Assembly (NCBI GenBank): GCA_019422005.1
Contig: JAHZEF010000009.1
Location: 19,416 to 30,881, forward strand
Length of the DNA stretch: 11,466 bases
DNA from: Clostridiales bacterium
GTDB taxonomy: Bacteria; Bacillota; Clostridia; Oscillospirales; Oscillospiraceae
Direction of reading: 5' to 3'
This document shows positions 1-6,804 of this stretch, piece by piece (the first letter of the stretch is position 1; every line of letters starts with the position of its first letter). Below the pieces are notes generated by a model that saw only the letters and a list, made by a program, of their open reading frames with translations, had not been told where the DNA came from and did no database searches. Made by a program: the position numbers and the translations under genes.

Positions 1-228
1 CAGGACCTTCGGCAGGCGCGGGGATATGCGCTGACGCTCACCGGCGCCGCCCTGCATCCGCCGGCAGGCCCTCCGGATCCCGGAAGCCTGCCGGGCATGT
101 CGGAGGGCCATGCGGACAGCCCGTGCAGGGAAGCGGGGGCAAATGCTGAGCAGGGGGCGGACGCCCCCTGCTCATTCCATTCCTCCGCTCTTATGAAGCG
201 TCCGCAGGCAGGATGCAGGCACGCGCCT
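1..228. other. Non-coding region with inverted repeats
   Basis: I see no convincing gene here. A plus-strand reading frame entering from the left stops at TGA 31-33 and could be the last ten codons of an upstream gene, but this is too short to support. The sequence is GC-rich and holds three inverted repeats: 61-69 with 86-94, 67-75 with 101-109, and 148-159 with 162-173. The minus-strand lipoprotein gene ends at 229, so at least its 3' untranslated region lies here. The open plus-strand frame that continues across 229 runs antisense to that lipoprotein gene and is not credible. Confidence 0.5.
148..173. terminator. Strong hairpin, possible terminator of the lipoprotein gene
   Basis: A perfect 12-bp inverted repeat (GAGCAGGGGGCG / CGCCCCCTGCTC) has only two bases between its arms. 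It lies about 55 bp beyond the stop codon of the minus-strand lipoprotein gene. Neither side has a real T-run: the minus strand continues AGCATTTGCC and the plus strand ATTCCATTCC. It is therefore a weak candidate for an intrinsic terminator and may instead block 3' exonucleases. Confidence 0.4.
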
Positions 229-1347
229 CTACGGCCGGCACTGCCCGCAGGGCGCATAGCCTGCCTCCACCGCCCCGGAACGATGGTAAAACCAGACCCT
301 GTTCCGTTCCGCCGGCAGGCTGCCGCAGTCCGGGCGGTGAAATTTCCGGGTCCGGAGATTGCCGATATAGTACGTCTGCCCCTCCGCCAGTTCCGTGGGG
401 TTGGTCTGAATCCCCGCATTGCGCGCCGGCGTTACCGTTACAGCCCTCCCGTCGGATTCCGCCAGAATATCTCCCTGGAGATCCGTGCGGTACAGCGCCG
501 CGCCCGCATCCCGCAGGCGGCTGAGCACCTCCTCCCGCGGATGGCCGTAATCGTTATCCCGGCCCGCCTGAATGACCGCATAGTCCGGCATCACTTCGTT
601 CAGAAACCGATATGATGTGGACGTATCGCTGCCGTGATGGCCGATTTTCAGCAAATCCGCCTGCAGGGCGCATCCGGCCTCCACCAGATCCTGCTCCGCC
701 CTGCTCTCCATATCGCCGGTCAGAAGGAATCTGGTCTCACCGTAAGTCACCATCAGCACCAGAGAGGTGTTGTTTGTTTCCTCGTACGCCCTCCGGGGCC
801 CCAGCACCTGAACCTGCGCCTCTCCCAGCCGGAACGTCTGATCCGGCTCCGGCACGGTGATGGGGACTCCCTGCCGGTCTGCACAGGCCGCAAACGCGGA
901 AAAGCCCGCCTGTTCCGCTTCCGTCACAGGCGCAAGGATCACTTCCGCCTTCGATGTATTCAGCGCGCCGGCCAGACCGCCCGCATGATCCTCATGCGCA
1001 TGGGTGCATACCACATAGTCCAGCACCTCGATTCCGCGGCTCCGGAGCACAGAGGACACCACGTCGGAATCCGCCGAAGTTCCGCCGTCCACCAGCATGT
1101 GCGCGCCGCTGCAGCTGACCAGCATGGCGTCCGCCTGCCCCACATCCAGAAACAGGATCGAAAACGGCGCTTCCGTCCCCAGATCCGCCGGCTCTCCGGC
1201 CGCCGGGACGGCGGCCGAGTCTGCCGTTCCTTCCCCTGCTGCAATCCTCGGGGGCCCGGCGGCCGGGAAAGCCGGCATGCCGGTGCAGCCGCCGAGTACG
1301 CCGGCGAGCAGAAGCGCCGCCAGCAGGCAGGCGATCCATCGTTTCAT
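229..1347 (-). CDS. ComEC/Rec2-like metallo-beta-lactamase-fold lipoprotein
   Basis: A predicted 372-aa secreted metallo-hydrolase. Residues 1-21 form a lipoprotein signal peptide (MKRW, hydrophobic stretch, lipobox LGGC with Cys21), so it should be anchored outside the membrane. A low-complexity Ala/Pro linker follows to about residue 58. Residues 62-300 are a metallo-beta-lactamase domain of the type found in ComEC: FLDVGQAD (66-73), metal-binding THAHEDH (115-121), LLTGDM (208-213) and GHHGS (236-240). Residues 326-370 are a small domain, YIGN...KFHRPDC...CGQC, with His337, Cys341, Cys367 and Cys370 as a likely zinc site. The ATG at 1347 was chosen because it gives the lipoprotein signal and has GGGAGGG eight bases upstream; an in-frame ATG at 1527 would overlap the preceding gene and encode an unlikely Arg-rich leader. 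It has no ComEC membrane channel, so it is not ComEC itself. The substrate is unknown, possibly extracellular DNA or another phosphodiester (inference). Confidence 0.88.
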   Translation of the reverse strand: MKRWIACLLAALLLAGVLGGCTGMPAFPAAGPPRIAAGEGTADSAAVPAAGEPADLGTEAPFSILFLDVGQADAMLVSCSGAHMLVDGGTSADSDVVSSVLRSRGIEVLDYVVCTHAHEDHAGGLAGALNTSKAEVILAPVTEAEQAGFSAFAACADRQGVPITVPEPDQTFRLGEAQVQVLGPRRAYEETNNTSLVLMVTYGETRFLLTGDMESRAEQDLVEAGCALQADLLKIGHHGSDTSTSYRFLNEVMPDYAVIQAGRDNDYGHPREEVLSRLRDAGAALYRTDLQGDILAESDGRAVTVTPARNAGIQTNPTELAEGQTYYIGNLRTRKFHRPDCGSLPAERNRVWFYHRSGAVEAGYAPCGQCRP

Positions 1348-1365
1348 ATCAAGCCCTCCCTTTTG

Positions 1366-1390
1366 AAAAACGCGGCCCCGCCGGGCCGCG
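1366..1390 (-). terminator. Intrinsic terminator between the SLH gene and the lipoprotein gene
   Basis: On the minus strand, an 8-bp all-G/C stem (1383-1390 with 1371-1378, four-base loop) is followed directly by five T (1370 to 1366). It lies 124 bp beyond the stop codon of the SLH-domain gene, which it should terminate. It also lies only 18 bp upstream of the lipoprotein ATG, so it sits in that gene's leader. I see no clear promoter between it and the lipoprotein start, so that gene may depend on readthrough. Confidence 0.75.
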
Positions 1391-1427
1391 TCCTGCACGC
1401 CGTGATTCCGGGCCGCCCCAGGCGCCG

Positions 1428-1460
1428 GGCGGGCCGCGCTGCAATGCAGCGCGGCCCGCC
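1428..1460. repeat. Near-perfect 33-bp palindrome (16-bp arms)
   Basis: Positions 1428-1443 are the exact reverse complement of 1445-1460, with a single A between them. In RNA this would be a very stable hairpin with a loop of about three to five bases. It has no T-run and lies between the SLH gene stop and the terminator at 1366-1390. Its arms contain the same octamer (GGGCCGCG/CGCGGCCC) as the terminator arms. Confidence 0.8.
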
Positions 1461-1513
1461 GCAGCTTCCGGACAGCCGGTCTGCCGGCAGCCTGCCTGTT
1501 CAGAACCGGCCGT

Positions 1514-4510
1514 TCAGTACAGGCCATACAGCATCTTGGCCACCTGGCCGCGGGTAACCGTGCCGCCGGGGTTCAGCCTGCCGTTGGAGCCGGAAATCAC
1601 GCCGCGGCTCACCATGGCCCCCACATAGCCTTTCGCCCAGGACGCCACAGAGGCGCCGTCGGAGAAGGCGGAAAGTGGATCCTCGGCATAGCCCCGTTCC
1701 TGGGTTCGGCCCAGAATGGTCATGGCCTCCTGCCGCGTGATGGTGGCGGTCGGATTGGCATACAGCGCGCCGCCGGTCCCGGTACCGGTAATCAGCCCCA
1801 GGGAATACGCCGCCTTCATGGCATCCAGCGCCCAGGCAGAGATCGACGCATTGTCTGCAAACGGCAACACCGTGCCGCTGTACAGGCTGGTATCCACGCC
1901 CAGGAACCGGACAACCGCCGCCGCAAATTCCTGCCGCGTCATGGAATCATCCGGGCGATACAGCAAATTTCCGCTGCCGTCCTCGGAGCCGTTGAGCATT
2001 CCCTCCCGGTAGCAGTAATCCACATACACCCGGGACCAGTGATTGTTCAGATCCGAAAACGGATTGACCAGCGTGCCGGAGATTGCCACCGTCCTGGAGG
2101 TCAGGTTCCCGCACCGGTCGGCGGCCGTGATCCGCACCTGATGCGCCTTGCCGTCCTCGGGCAGGGCAACGGACGCCTTGCCGGAAACCATCGTCACCGT
2201 CTGCGCTTCTCCGTCCAGCGTGACCGTCACCCGCTCCACGCCGCTGTCAGCGTCCGCTGCGGTAAGATTCAGGCTGCCGCCGGATTGCACCGCCGTCACG
2301 GACGGAGGCGTCGTATCGTTCAGCGCCCCCTTGGCCGCAATCAGCTGATCCAGATAGAGGACGCCTGTCTCCGCCGTCCGGTTTTCATGCTCCGTCACGG
2401 CAAAGCCCGTCACCGCCGACGCCCCCGCCGGAATCTCCGTACTCACATACTTCCATCCGGTAAAGCCCAGCTGCGTGATCCACTTGGAAGAAACGGCCTC
2501 CCCGACCTGGAACAGCAGCGACAGGCTGTTGCCGGAGCCGTCGCCATAGACCCAGATCCCCACGGTATCCGCATCCGCAGGCAGTTCCGCCGTCAGGCCG
2601 GCGCTGACCTGCCGTTTCGCGCCGGAGGACGGCTGCGTCAGGTCATACTCCGCCCGCAGGCTGGCCGTGCCGTAGCGCACATAGTTCAGATCCCGGTTTT
2701 CCGACACGGCCATACCGGTGCCGGAAACCGCCTCCGCCTGCCCCGGCTCGAACCCGTGAATGGCGCCGCCTTCCGGCGCCAGAGGCGTTACCGTCACCGT
2801 CACCGAGGCTTTGGCGGTTCCGGCAGAGCAGGTAATGGTTCCGCTGACTCCGGAGGTGACCGCTGCAGCCGTAAAGGCCCCGTTTGCGTCAATCTGCCCG
2901 ATTCCGTCGGATACCGACCAGGTGAAGCAGTCGTCCTGCGCAGTCAGGTTGTAGCCGTACAGCGCAGCCACAGCCGTCAGATCCACCGTTTTGCCCGCCG
3001 CGGCCGTCAGGCTGGTGACCGTCTGGCCCGTGGCCTCGTCCCGCACCGAGATGGACGAGGGGTTTGTGACAACCCGGACGGAACGGGACCCCTCGGCGCC
3101 GTTGTCCGCCTGCGCCCGTACGACGGCCGTACCCGCGCTGCTGCCGGCCGTAAAGACGCCGGCATCGCTGACGGTTCCGCCGGAAGCCGAGTAGGAAATC
3201 CCGTCCGGCAGCGCCGCCGCATTGTAATCGGCGTCGGTGGCCTTGGCAGTCAGCGTCAGGCGGCCGCCGGCCAGCACGGCGGCGTCATAGGGATAGAGGT
3301 GCAGATGCGCCGCCTCGCCGGCTGCCGTGGCGTCACGCGCCAGGAAAATAAAATTGGCGCATTTGCGCTGAGCGCCGTCGGAAGGCTTGTTGACCGTGGT
3401 CAGCTTGCTCTCGCCGGGATACCGGGCGGCAAACGTCGTGGAGCCTCCGCCGTCCAGGTTCAACGCCGTGACGCAGCCCAGCTCCTCCATCCGCTGCGCC
3501 AGCTCGGCCAGCGTCATGCCGGTGGAATATCCGGAACTTCCATAATCCACCGTATACAGAACCAGCGTTCCGTCCCGCTTCAGCCCCACCGCAGTCCGGG
3601 CGGCGCGGCTCTTGGCGGTATTCAGCGTAAAGCTGGTTTTCGCCGTGCCGTTCTCCACCAGCAGTTCGTCCCCTCCGCAGGCGTACGTCACGTCCGCCCA
3701 TTCCTCTGCAACCGTGCAGCTGATGGACACCGTGTCCCCCACCTGCAGCGCGCCGATCTGGCGCTGAAAGGTATACGCGTAATCCGTCTCCGTCGCCATG
3801 GCCAGCACAAAGCATCCTTCGGGGATTTCACAGGAGGCGGTATCCTGGACAATTCCCGTAACCTGCGCCGTAATCGTCTCCCCGGGCACAATTTCATCCG
3901 AATCCGGCTTCAGCAGGACATGATAGCCGGAGATGGTATTCTTGGTCTTGTAATCAAAGTCTCTGGAATACAGAATGGCGCCGTTGGACTTGGTCATTGT
4001 CTTGTTATACAGGACGCTGCCCCATTCGCCGTTGTTGTACTGCACCCGGATATCCAGCAGCGGCTGCCCGATCACCGCGGTGCCGTCTTCCCGGAACCCG
4101 ACGGCCTGCCCGCTGCTGCCGGAGCGCACAACCCCTTCCGTGATGACCGGGCCCATGGGGACCCCGGTGGCCATGGTGAAAAAGCTGCCGTTGACGCCGG
4201 CCGTTACCGTCTTCCCGGTACCGGCCAGGTATTCCGCCACATAATCAAGATTGCTGCGGCCATAGAGCGTGGTGCCGTATGCCACAATGGGCCGCAGGCC
4301 GGATTCCGGCTCATATTCCAGAATGTTTTCCGTCAGCTGCCCGCTGCTCACAGCGCTGTTGGTCAGCTGGCCATGGGTCATCCGCGCCGTATCCGACAGT
4401 TCCAGGCTGTCCTGCCGCAGAAAAGTCCCCAGGCCCGAAGCTGCGGCCGATCCAATCAGGACCGCCGCTGCCAGGACCGCCGCTACTGTTTTATGTATGG
4501 TTCGTTTCAT
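1514..4510 (-). CDS. Secreted phosphodiester-glycosidase-like protein with Ig-like and SLH domains
   Basis: A 998-aa exported surface protein. Residues 1-25 are a signal peptide (basic MKRTIHK, then an Ala/Val-rich core). Residues about 70-392 match the phosphodiester glycosidase (NAGPA-like, DUF2233) family: GVNGSFF (105-111), ARTAVGL (304-310) and NLDGGGSTT (351-359). This family hydrolyses sugar-phosphodiester bonds, but the bacterial substrates are poorly known. Two Ig-like (BIG2-type) domains follow at about 400-482 and 485-575, then a beta-sandwich, carbohydrate-binding-like region (580-728) and another Ig-like unit (735-815). Three SLH domains (about 816-870, 882-937, 946-998; motifs FSD, FAD and FSD, each with a TRQE/TRGQ-like segment) should bind cell-wall polymer and hold the enzyme on the surface. 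GGAGG lies six bases before the ATG at 4510. It is transcribed divergently from ylxM. The fold assignment is strong; the wall-glycan role is inferred. Confidence 0.9.
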   Translation of the reverse strand: MKRTIHKTVAAVLAAAVLIGSAAASGLGTFLRQDSLELSDTARMTHGQLTNSAVSSGQLTENILEYEPESGLRPIVAYGTTLYGRSNLDYVAEYLAGTGKTVTAGVNGSFFTMATGVPMGPVITEGVVRSGSSGQAVGFREDGTAVIGQPLLDIRVQYNNGEWGSVLYNKTMTKSNGAILYSRDFDYKTKNTISGYHVLLKPDSDEIVPGETITAQVTGIVQDTASCEIPEGCFVLAMATETDYAYTFQRQIGALQVGDTVSISCTVAEEWADVTYACGGDELLVENGTAKTSFTLNTAKSRAARTAVGLKRDGTLVLYTVDYGSSGYSTGMTLAELAQRMEELGCVTALNLDGGGSTTFAARYPGESKLTTVNKPSDGAQRKCANFIFLARDATAAGEAAHLHLYPYDAAVLAGGRLTLTAKATDADYNAAALPDGISYSASGGTVSDAGVFTAGSSAGTAVVRAQADNGAEGSRSVRVVTNPSSISVRDEATGQTVTSLTAAAGKTVDLTAVAALYGYNLTAQDDCFTWSVSDGIGQIDANGAFTAAAVTSGVSGTITCSAGTAKASVTVTVTPLAPEGGAIHGFEPGQAEAVSGTGMAVSENRDLNYVRYGTASLRAEYDLTQPSSGAKRQVSAGLTAELPADADTVGIWVYGDGSGNSLSLLFQVGEAVSSKWITQLGFTGWKYVSTEIPAGASAVTGFAVTEHENRTAETGVLYLDQLIAAKGALNDTTPPSVTAVQSGGSLNLTAADADSGVERVTVTLDGEAQTVTMVSGKASVALPEDGKAHQVRITAADRCGNLTSRTVAISGTLVNPFSDLNNHWSRVYVDYCYREGMLNGSEDGSGNLLYRPDDSMTRQEFAAAVVRFLGVDTSLYSGTVLPFADNASISAWALDAMKAAYSLGLITGTGTGGALYANPTATITRQEAMTILGRTQERGYAEDPLSAFSDGASVASWAKGYVGAMVSRGVISGSNGRLNPGGTVTRGQVAKMLYGLY

Positions 4511-4558
4511 ATGTGCCTCCAGATCCCGGATTCCAGTTTTACTTATAAAATCCTTACC

Positions 4559-4587
4559 ATGTTAACATAATGATTGAAAATTGTAAA
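4559..4587 (-). promoter_or_regulatory. Candidate promoter of the SLH-domain gene
   Basis: On the minus strand, TTTACA (4587-4582) and TAACAT (4564-4559) are separated by 17 bp, scoring 5/6 and 4/6 against the sigma-A consensus. A second possible -10, TATAAG, lies nearer the gene (4547-4542) but has no good -35. The surrounding DNA is clearly AT-richer than the coding sequence, as expected for a promoter. The start site is not certain. Confidence 0.5.
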
Positions 4588-4615
4588 TGCAGTTTTTCAA
4601 AACCGAGCTGATCGC

Positions 4616-4677
4616 TGTCAAGAAAAAAGCCTTGACACCGCCTGCGGAATCTGATATACTGAACCATGCTGTCAAGG
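4616..4677. repeat. TGTCAAG motif repeated around the ylxM promoter
   Basis: TGTCAAG occurs at 4616-4622 and 4670-4676, and its inverse CTTGACA at 4631-4637. The middle copy contains the -35 hexamer of the ylxM promoter. The second and third copies extend to an 8-bp inverted repeat (CCTTGACA 4630-4637, TGTCAAGG 4670-4677) that spans the whole core promoter. This could be a regulator-binding site, or a coincidence based on the -35 sequence. Confidence 0.45.
4632..4660 (+). promoter_or_regulatory. Near-consensus sigma-A promoter of the ylxM-ffh operon
   Basis: TTGACA (4632-4637, perfect) and TATACT (4655-4660, 5/6) are separated by exactly 17 bp. Transcription should begin near 4667, giving a leader of about 39 nt before ylxM with AAAGGAGG close to the start codon. 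This is the strongest promoter-like sequence in the plus-strand block and probably drives ylxM, ffh and the ribosomal genes downstream. Confidence 0.85.
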
Positions 4678-4705
4678 TTTTTCCCTTCACATCAAAGGAG
4701 GCGCC

Positions 4706-5056
4706 ATGAAATCCGATTCCGTTACCATGACCCTTCTCTATGATTACTACGGCGAACTGCTGACGGAAAAGCAGAAGGCCTGTTTTGATCTGTACTATAA
4801 TCAGGATTACTCCCTGGCTGAAATTGCCGAGGATGAAGGCATCAGCCGGCAGGGCGTCCACGATTCCATTGTCCGGGCAGAAGCCGTTTTGAAAAGCTGC
4901 GAGGAAAAGATCGGCTGCGTAGCCCGCGCCGCGCAGGTTCAGCGGGCGTTGTCCGCCATCTCCGCCGCCGCCCGCACCCTGGCGGCGTCCGGCGATCACG
5001 CCGTCCGTGCCCTGGCCGGAGAAATTCTCCGCGCCGCAGATTCCATAAAGGAGTAG
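4706..5056 (+). CDS. ylxM: YlxM family DNA-binding protein (SRP-associated)
   Basis: A 116-aa protein of the YlxM/UPF0122 family, which is usually encoded directly upstream of ffh and is associated with the signal recognition particle. Residues 8-60 resemble a sigma-70 region-4-like helix-turn-helix: LTEKQKACFDLYY, then SLAEIAEDEGISRQGVHDSI. The Ala-rich helical tail (70-116) is less conserved. AGGAGG lies seven bases before the ATG. The stop codon overlaps the ribosome-binding site of ffh and only three bases separate the two genes, so they are almost certainly co-transcribed and translationally coupled. In many Firmicutes ftsY precedes ylxM, but here ylxM is first in its transcription unit. 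Family identity is well supported; whether it acts in SRP assembly or as a regulator is not shown by the sequence. Confidence 0.92.
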   Translation: MKSDSVTMTLLYDYYGELLTEKQKACFDLYYNQDYSLAEIAEDEGISRQGVHDSIVRAEAVLKSCEEKIGCVARAAQVQRALSAISAAARTLAASGDHAVRALAGEILRAADSIKE

Positions 5057-5059
5057 CAC

Positions 5060-6433
5060 ATGGCATTTGAAGGTCTGACTGAAAAATTATCCGCCGCGTT
5101 CAAGAAGCTCCGCGGCAAGGGCCGCCTGACAGAAAGCGACGTCAGGGAGGCCATGCGTGAAATCCGCCTGGCGCTGCTGGAGGCCGACGTCAGCTATAAG
5201 GTCGTCAAGGATTTCATCAAGTCCGTCACAGAACGGGCCGTCGGCTCCGATGTGCTGGAAAGCCTGACGCCGGCGCAGATGATCGTCAAGATCGTCAACG
5301 AAGAGCTGACCCGGCTGATGGGCAGCGAAAACCAGAAGCTGCGGATCGCCTCCAGGCCGCCCACCGTCGTGATGCTGGTGGGGCTGCAGGGCGCCGGCAA
5401 AACCACCAACGGGGCCAAGCTGGCCGGCCTTTTCAAGAAGCAGGGCAAGCGTCCGCTGCTTGCTGCCTGCGACATCTACCGCCCCGCGGCCATCAAGCAG
5501 CTTCAGGTGGTCGGCGAAAAGCTGGATATTCCCGTTTTCCAGATGGGCCAGACCAATCCGGTGGAAATCGCCAAGGCCGCCGTGGCCCACGCGGACAAGC
5601 ACGGCAACGATATGGTCTTCCTCGACACCGCAGGCCGCCTTCATATCGACGAGGCGCTGATGGAGGAGCTCAAGGCCATCAAAGCCGCCGTCCAGCCGAC
5701 AGAAATCCTTCTGGTGGTGGATGCGATGACCGGCCAGGATGCGGTCAACGCCGCCTCTGCCTTCAACGAAATGCTGGATATCGACGGCGTCATGCTCTCC
5801 AAGCTGGACGGCGATGCCAGAGGCGGCGCCGCGCTTTCTGTCCGGGCCGTCACCGGCAAGCCCATTCAATTTATCGGGACCGGCGAAAAGCTGGATCAGA
5901 TCGAGCCGTTCCATCCCGGCCGTATGGCTTCCCGGATCCTGGGCATGGGCGACGTGCTGACGCTGATCGAAAAGGCCGAGCAGGCCTTTGACCAGAAAAA
6001 GGCCGCCGAACTGGAGCAGAAGCTGAAAACCAATAAATTCACCCTGGCCGACTTCTATGACCAGCTTGTCCAGCTCAAGAACATGGGCAATCTGCAGGAT
6101 GTGCTGGGCATGATGCCCGGCGTCAATGCCTCCGCGCTTCAGAACGCCAAGGTGGACGAAAAGGCCATGGCCCATATCGAAGCCATCATCCTCTCCATGA
6201 CGCCCTATGAGCGCGAGAATCCCAGCTGCCTCAACCACAGCCGGAAGCGCCGCATTGCCGCCGGGGCCGGTGTGAAAGTTGAAGAAATCAACCGGCTGCT
6301 CAAGCAATTCGAAGCCATGCAGCAGATGATGCGGCAGTTTTCCGGCCCCGGCGCTTCCCGCAAAATGAAGCGGATGGGCAAGATGGGCCGGTTCGGCGGC
6401 ATGGGCGGATTCCCCGGTCTGCCGGGTATGTAA
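5060..6433 (+). CDS. ffh: Signal recognition particle protein Ffh (SRP54 GTPase)
   Basis: A 457-aa protein of normal length. It binds signal peptides as they emerge from the ribosome and, with 4.5S/6S SRP RNA and the receptor FtsY, targets ribosomes to the membrane. The N-terminal four-helix domain spans 1-95. The G domain (about 96-295) has the P-loop GLQGAGKT (108-115), DIYRPAA (138-144), DTAGR (189-193) and SKLDGDARGG (247-256), where Ser replaces the commoner Thr before KLD. The M domain (about 325-430) has the RNA-binding segment SRKRRIAAGAG (394-404) and NRLLKQF, followed by a Met/Gly-rich tail. The start ATG at 5060 has AAGGAG ten bases upstream, overlapping the ylxM stop codon. It is the second gene of the operon; a structured 111-bp gap follows before rpsP. 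Confidence 0.97.
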   Translation: MAFEGLTEKLSAAFKKLRGKGRLTESDVREAMREIRLALLEADVSYKVVKDFIKSVTERAVGSDVLESLTPAQMIVKIVNEELTRLMGSENQKLRIASRPPTVVMLVGLQGAGKTTNGAKLAGLFKKQGKRPLLAACDIYRPAAIKQLQVVGEKLDIPVFQMGQTNPVEIAKAAVAHADKHGNDMVFLDTAGRLHIDEALMEELKAIKAAVQPTEILLVVDAMTGQDAVNAASAFNEMLDIDGVMLSKLDGDARGGAALSVRAVTGKPIQFIGTGEKLDQIEPFHPGRMASRILGMGDVLTLIEKAEQAFDQKKAAELEQKLKTNKFTLADFYDQLVQLKNMGNLQDVLGMMPGVNASALQNAKVDEKAMAHIEAIILSMTPYERENPSCLNHSRKRRIAAGAGVKVEEINRLLKQFEAMQQMMRQFSGPGASRKMKRMGKMGRFGGMGGFPGLPGM

Positions 6434-6443
6434 GTTTGTTCGC

Positions 6444-6508
6444 AAAGCGCCTTTCCGCCCTGCCTGCCGCTTCCGCAACGCGGGGGCCGGCGTCCGGCGG
6501 AGCGCTTT
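6444..6508 (+). other. Long imperfect hairpin in the ffh-rpsP gap
   Basis: AAAGCGC (6444-6450) pairs with GCGCTTT (6502-6508), and after a three-base bulge TCCGCC (6454-6459) pairs with GGCGGA (6496-6501). The 36-base loop can fold further (CCGC at 6467-6470 with GCGG nearby). No T-run follows, so it is unlikely to be a full terminator. It could be a processing or attenuation site that lets S16 be made at a different level from Ffh, which is inference. Confidence 0.5.
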
Positions 6509-6544
6509 CGAGATATCAGAAAGGAAATTTGGAGGTGAAACCCC

Positions 6545-6784
6545 ATGGTTAAAATCAGACTGCGCAGAATGGGCGCCAAGAAGAATCCCTATTACCGGAT
6601 TGTCGTCGCCGATTCCCGCTCTCCCCGCGACGGCCGCTGCATCGAGGAAATCGGCACCTACAATCCGCTGACCGATCCCGCCACCGTCACCGTCGATGCG
6701 GAGAAGGCCCAGGCGTGGATCAAGAACGGTGCTCAGCCCACCGATACGGTGAAGGCGCTGCTGAAAAAGGCCGGCGTTCTGTGA
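6545..6784 (+). CDS. rpsP: 30S ribosomal protein S16
   Basis: A 79-aa, full-length bacterial S16, which binds 16S rRNA early in 30S assembly. The characteristic start VKIRLRRMGAKKNPYYRIVVADSR is followed by RDGRCIEEIGTYNP and a helix ending in WIKNGAQPTDTVKALL, all typical of the family. A strong ribosome-binding site (GGAGGTGA, 6531-6538) lies six bases before the ATG, fitting a highly expressed gene. It is 111 bp after ffh and 20 bp before khpA, the usual Firmicutes neighbourhood. Confidence 0.98.
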   Translation: MVKIRLRRMGAKKNPYYRIVVADSRSPRDGRCIEEIGTYNPLTDPATVTVDAEKAQAWIKNGAQPTDTVKALLKKAGVL

Positions 6785-6804
6785 GCCCCGAAGGAGACTG
6801 CACA

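Noticed and set aside
1348..1527. Longer N-terminus for the MBL lipoprotein starting at 1527
   Set aside because: It would overlap the SLH gene, translate through both hairpins, and place an Arg-rich 60-aa leader before a perfect lipoprotein signal peptide with its own ribosome-binding site.
2039..4570. 843-codon open frame on the plus strand opposite the SLH gene
   Set aside because: Product is Arg/His/Gly-rich with no domain, and it is antisense to a protein with clear signal peptide, catalytic and SLH domains. GC-rich codon use leaves the antisense frame open.
4616..4705. Riboswitch or T-box in the ylxM leader
   Set aside because: The leader from the predicted start is only about 39 nt and shows no aptamer-like structure.
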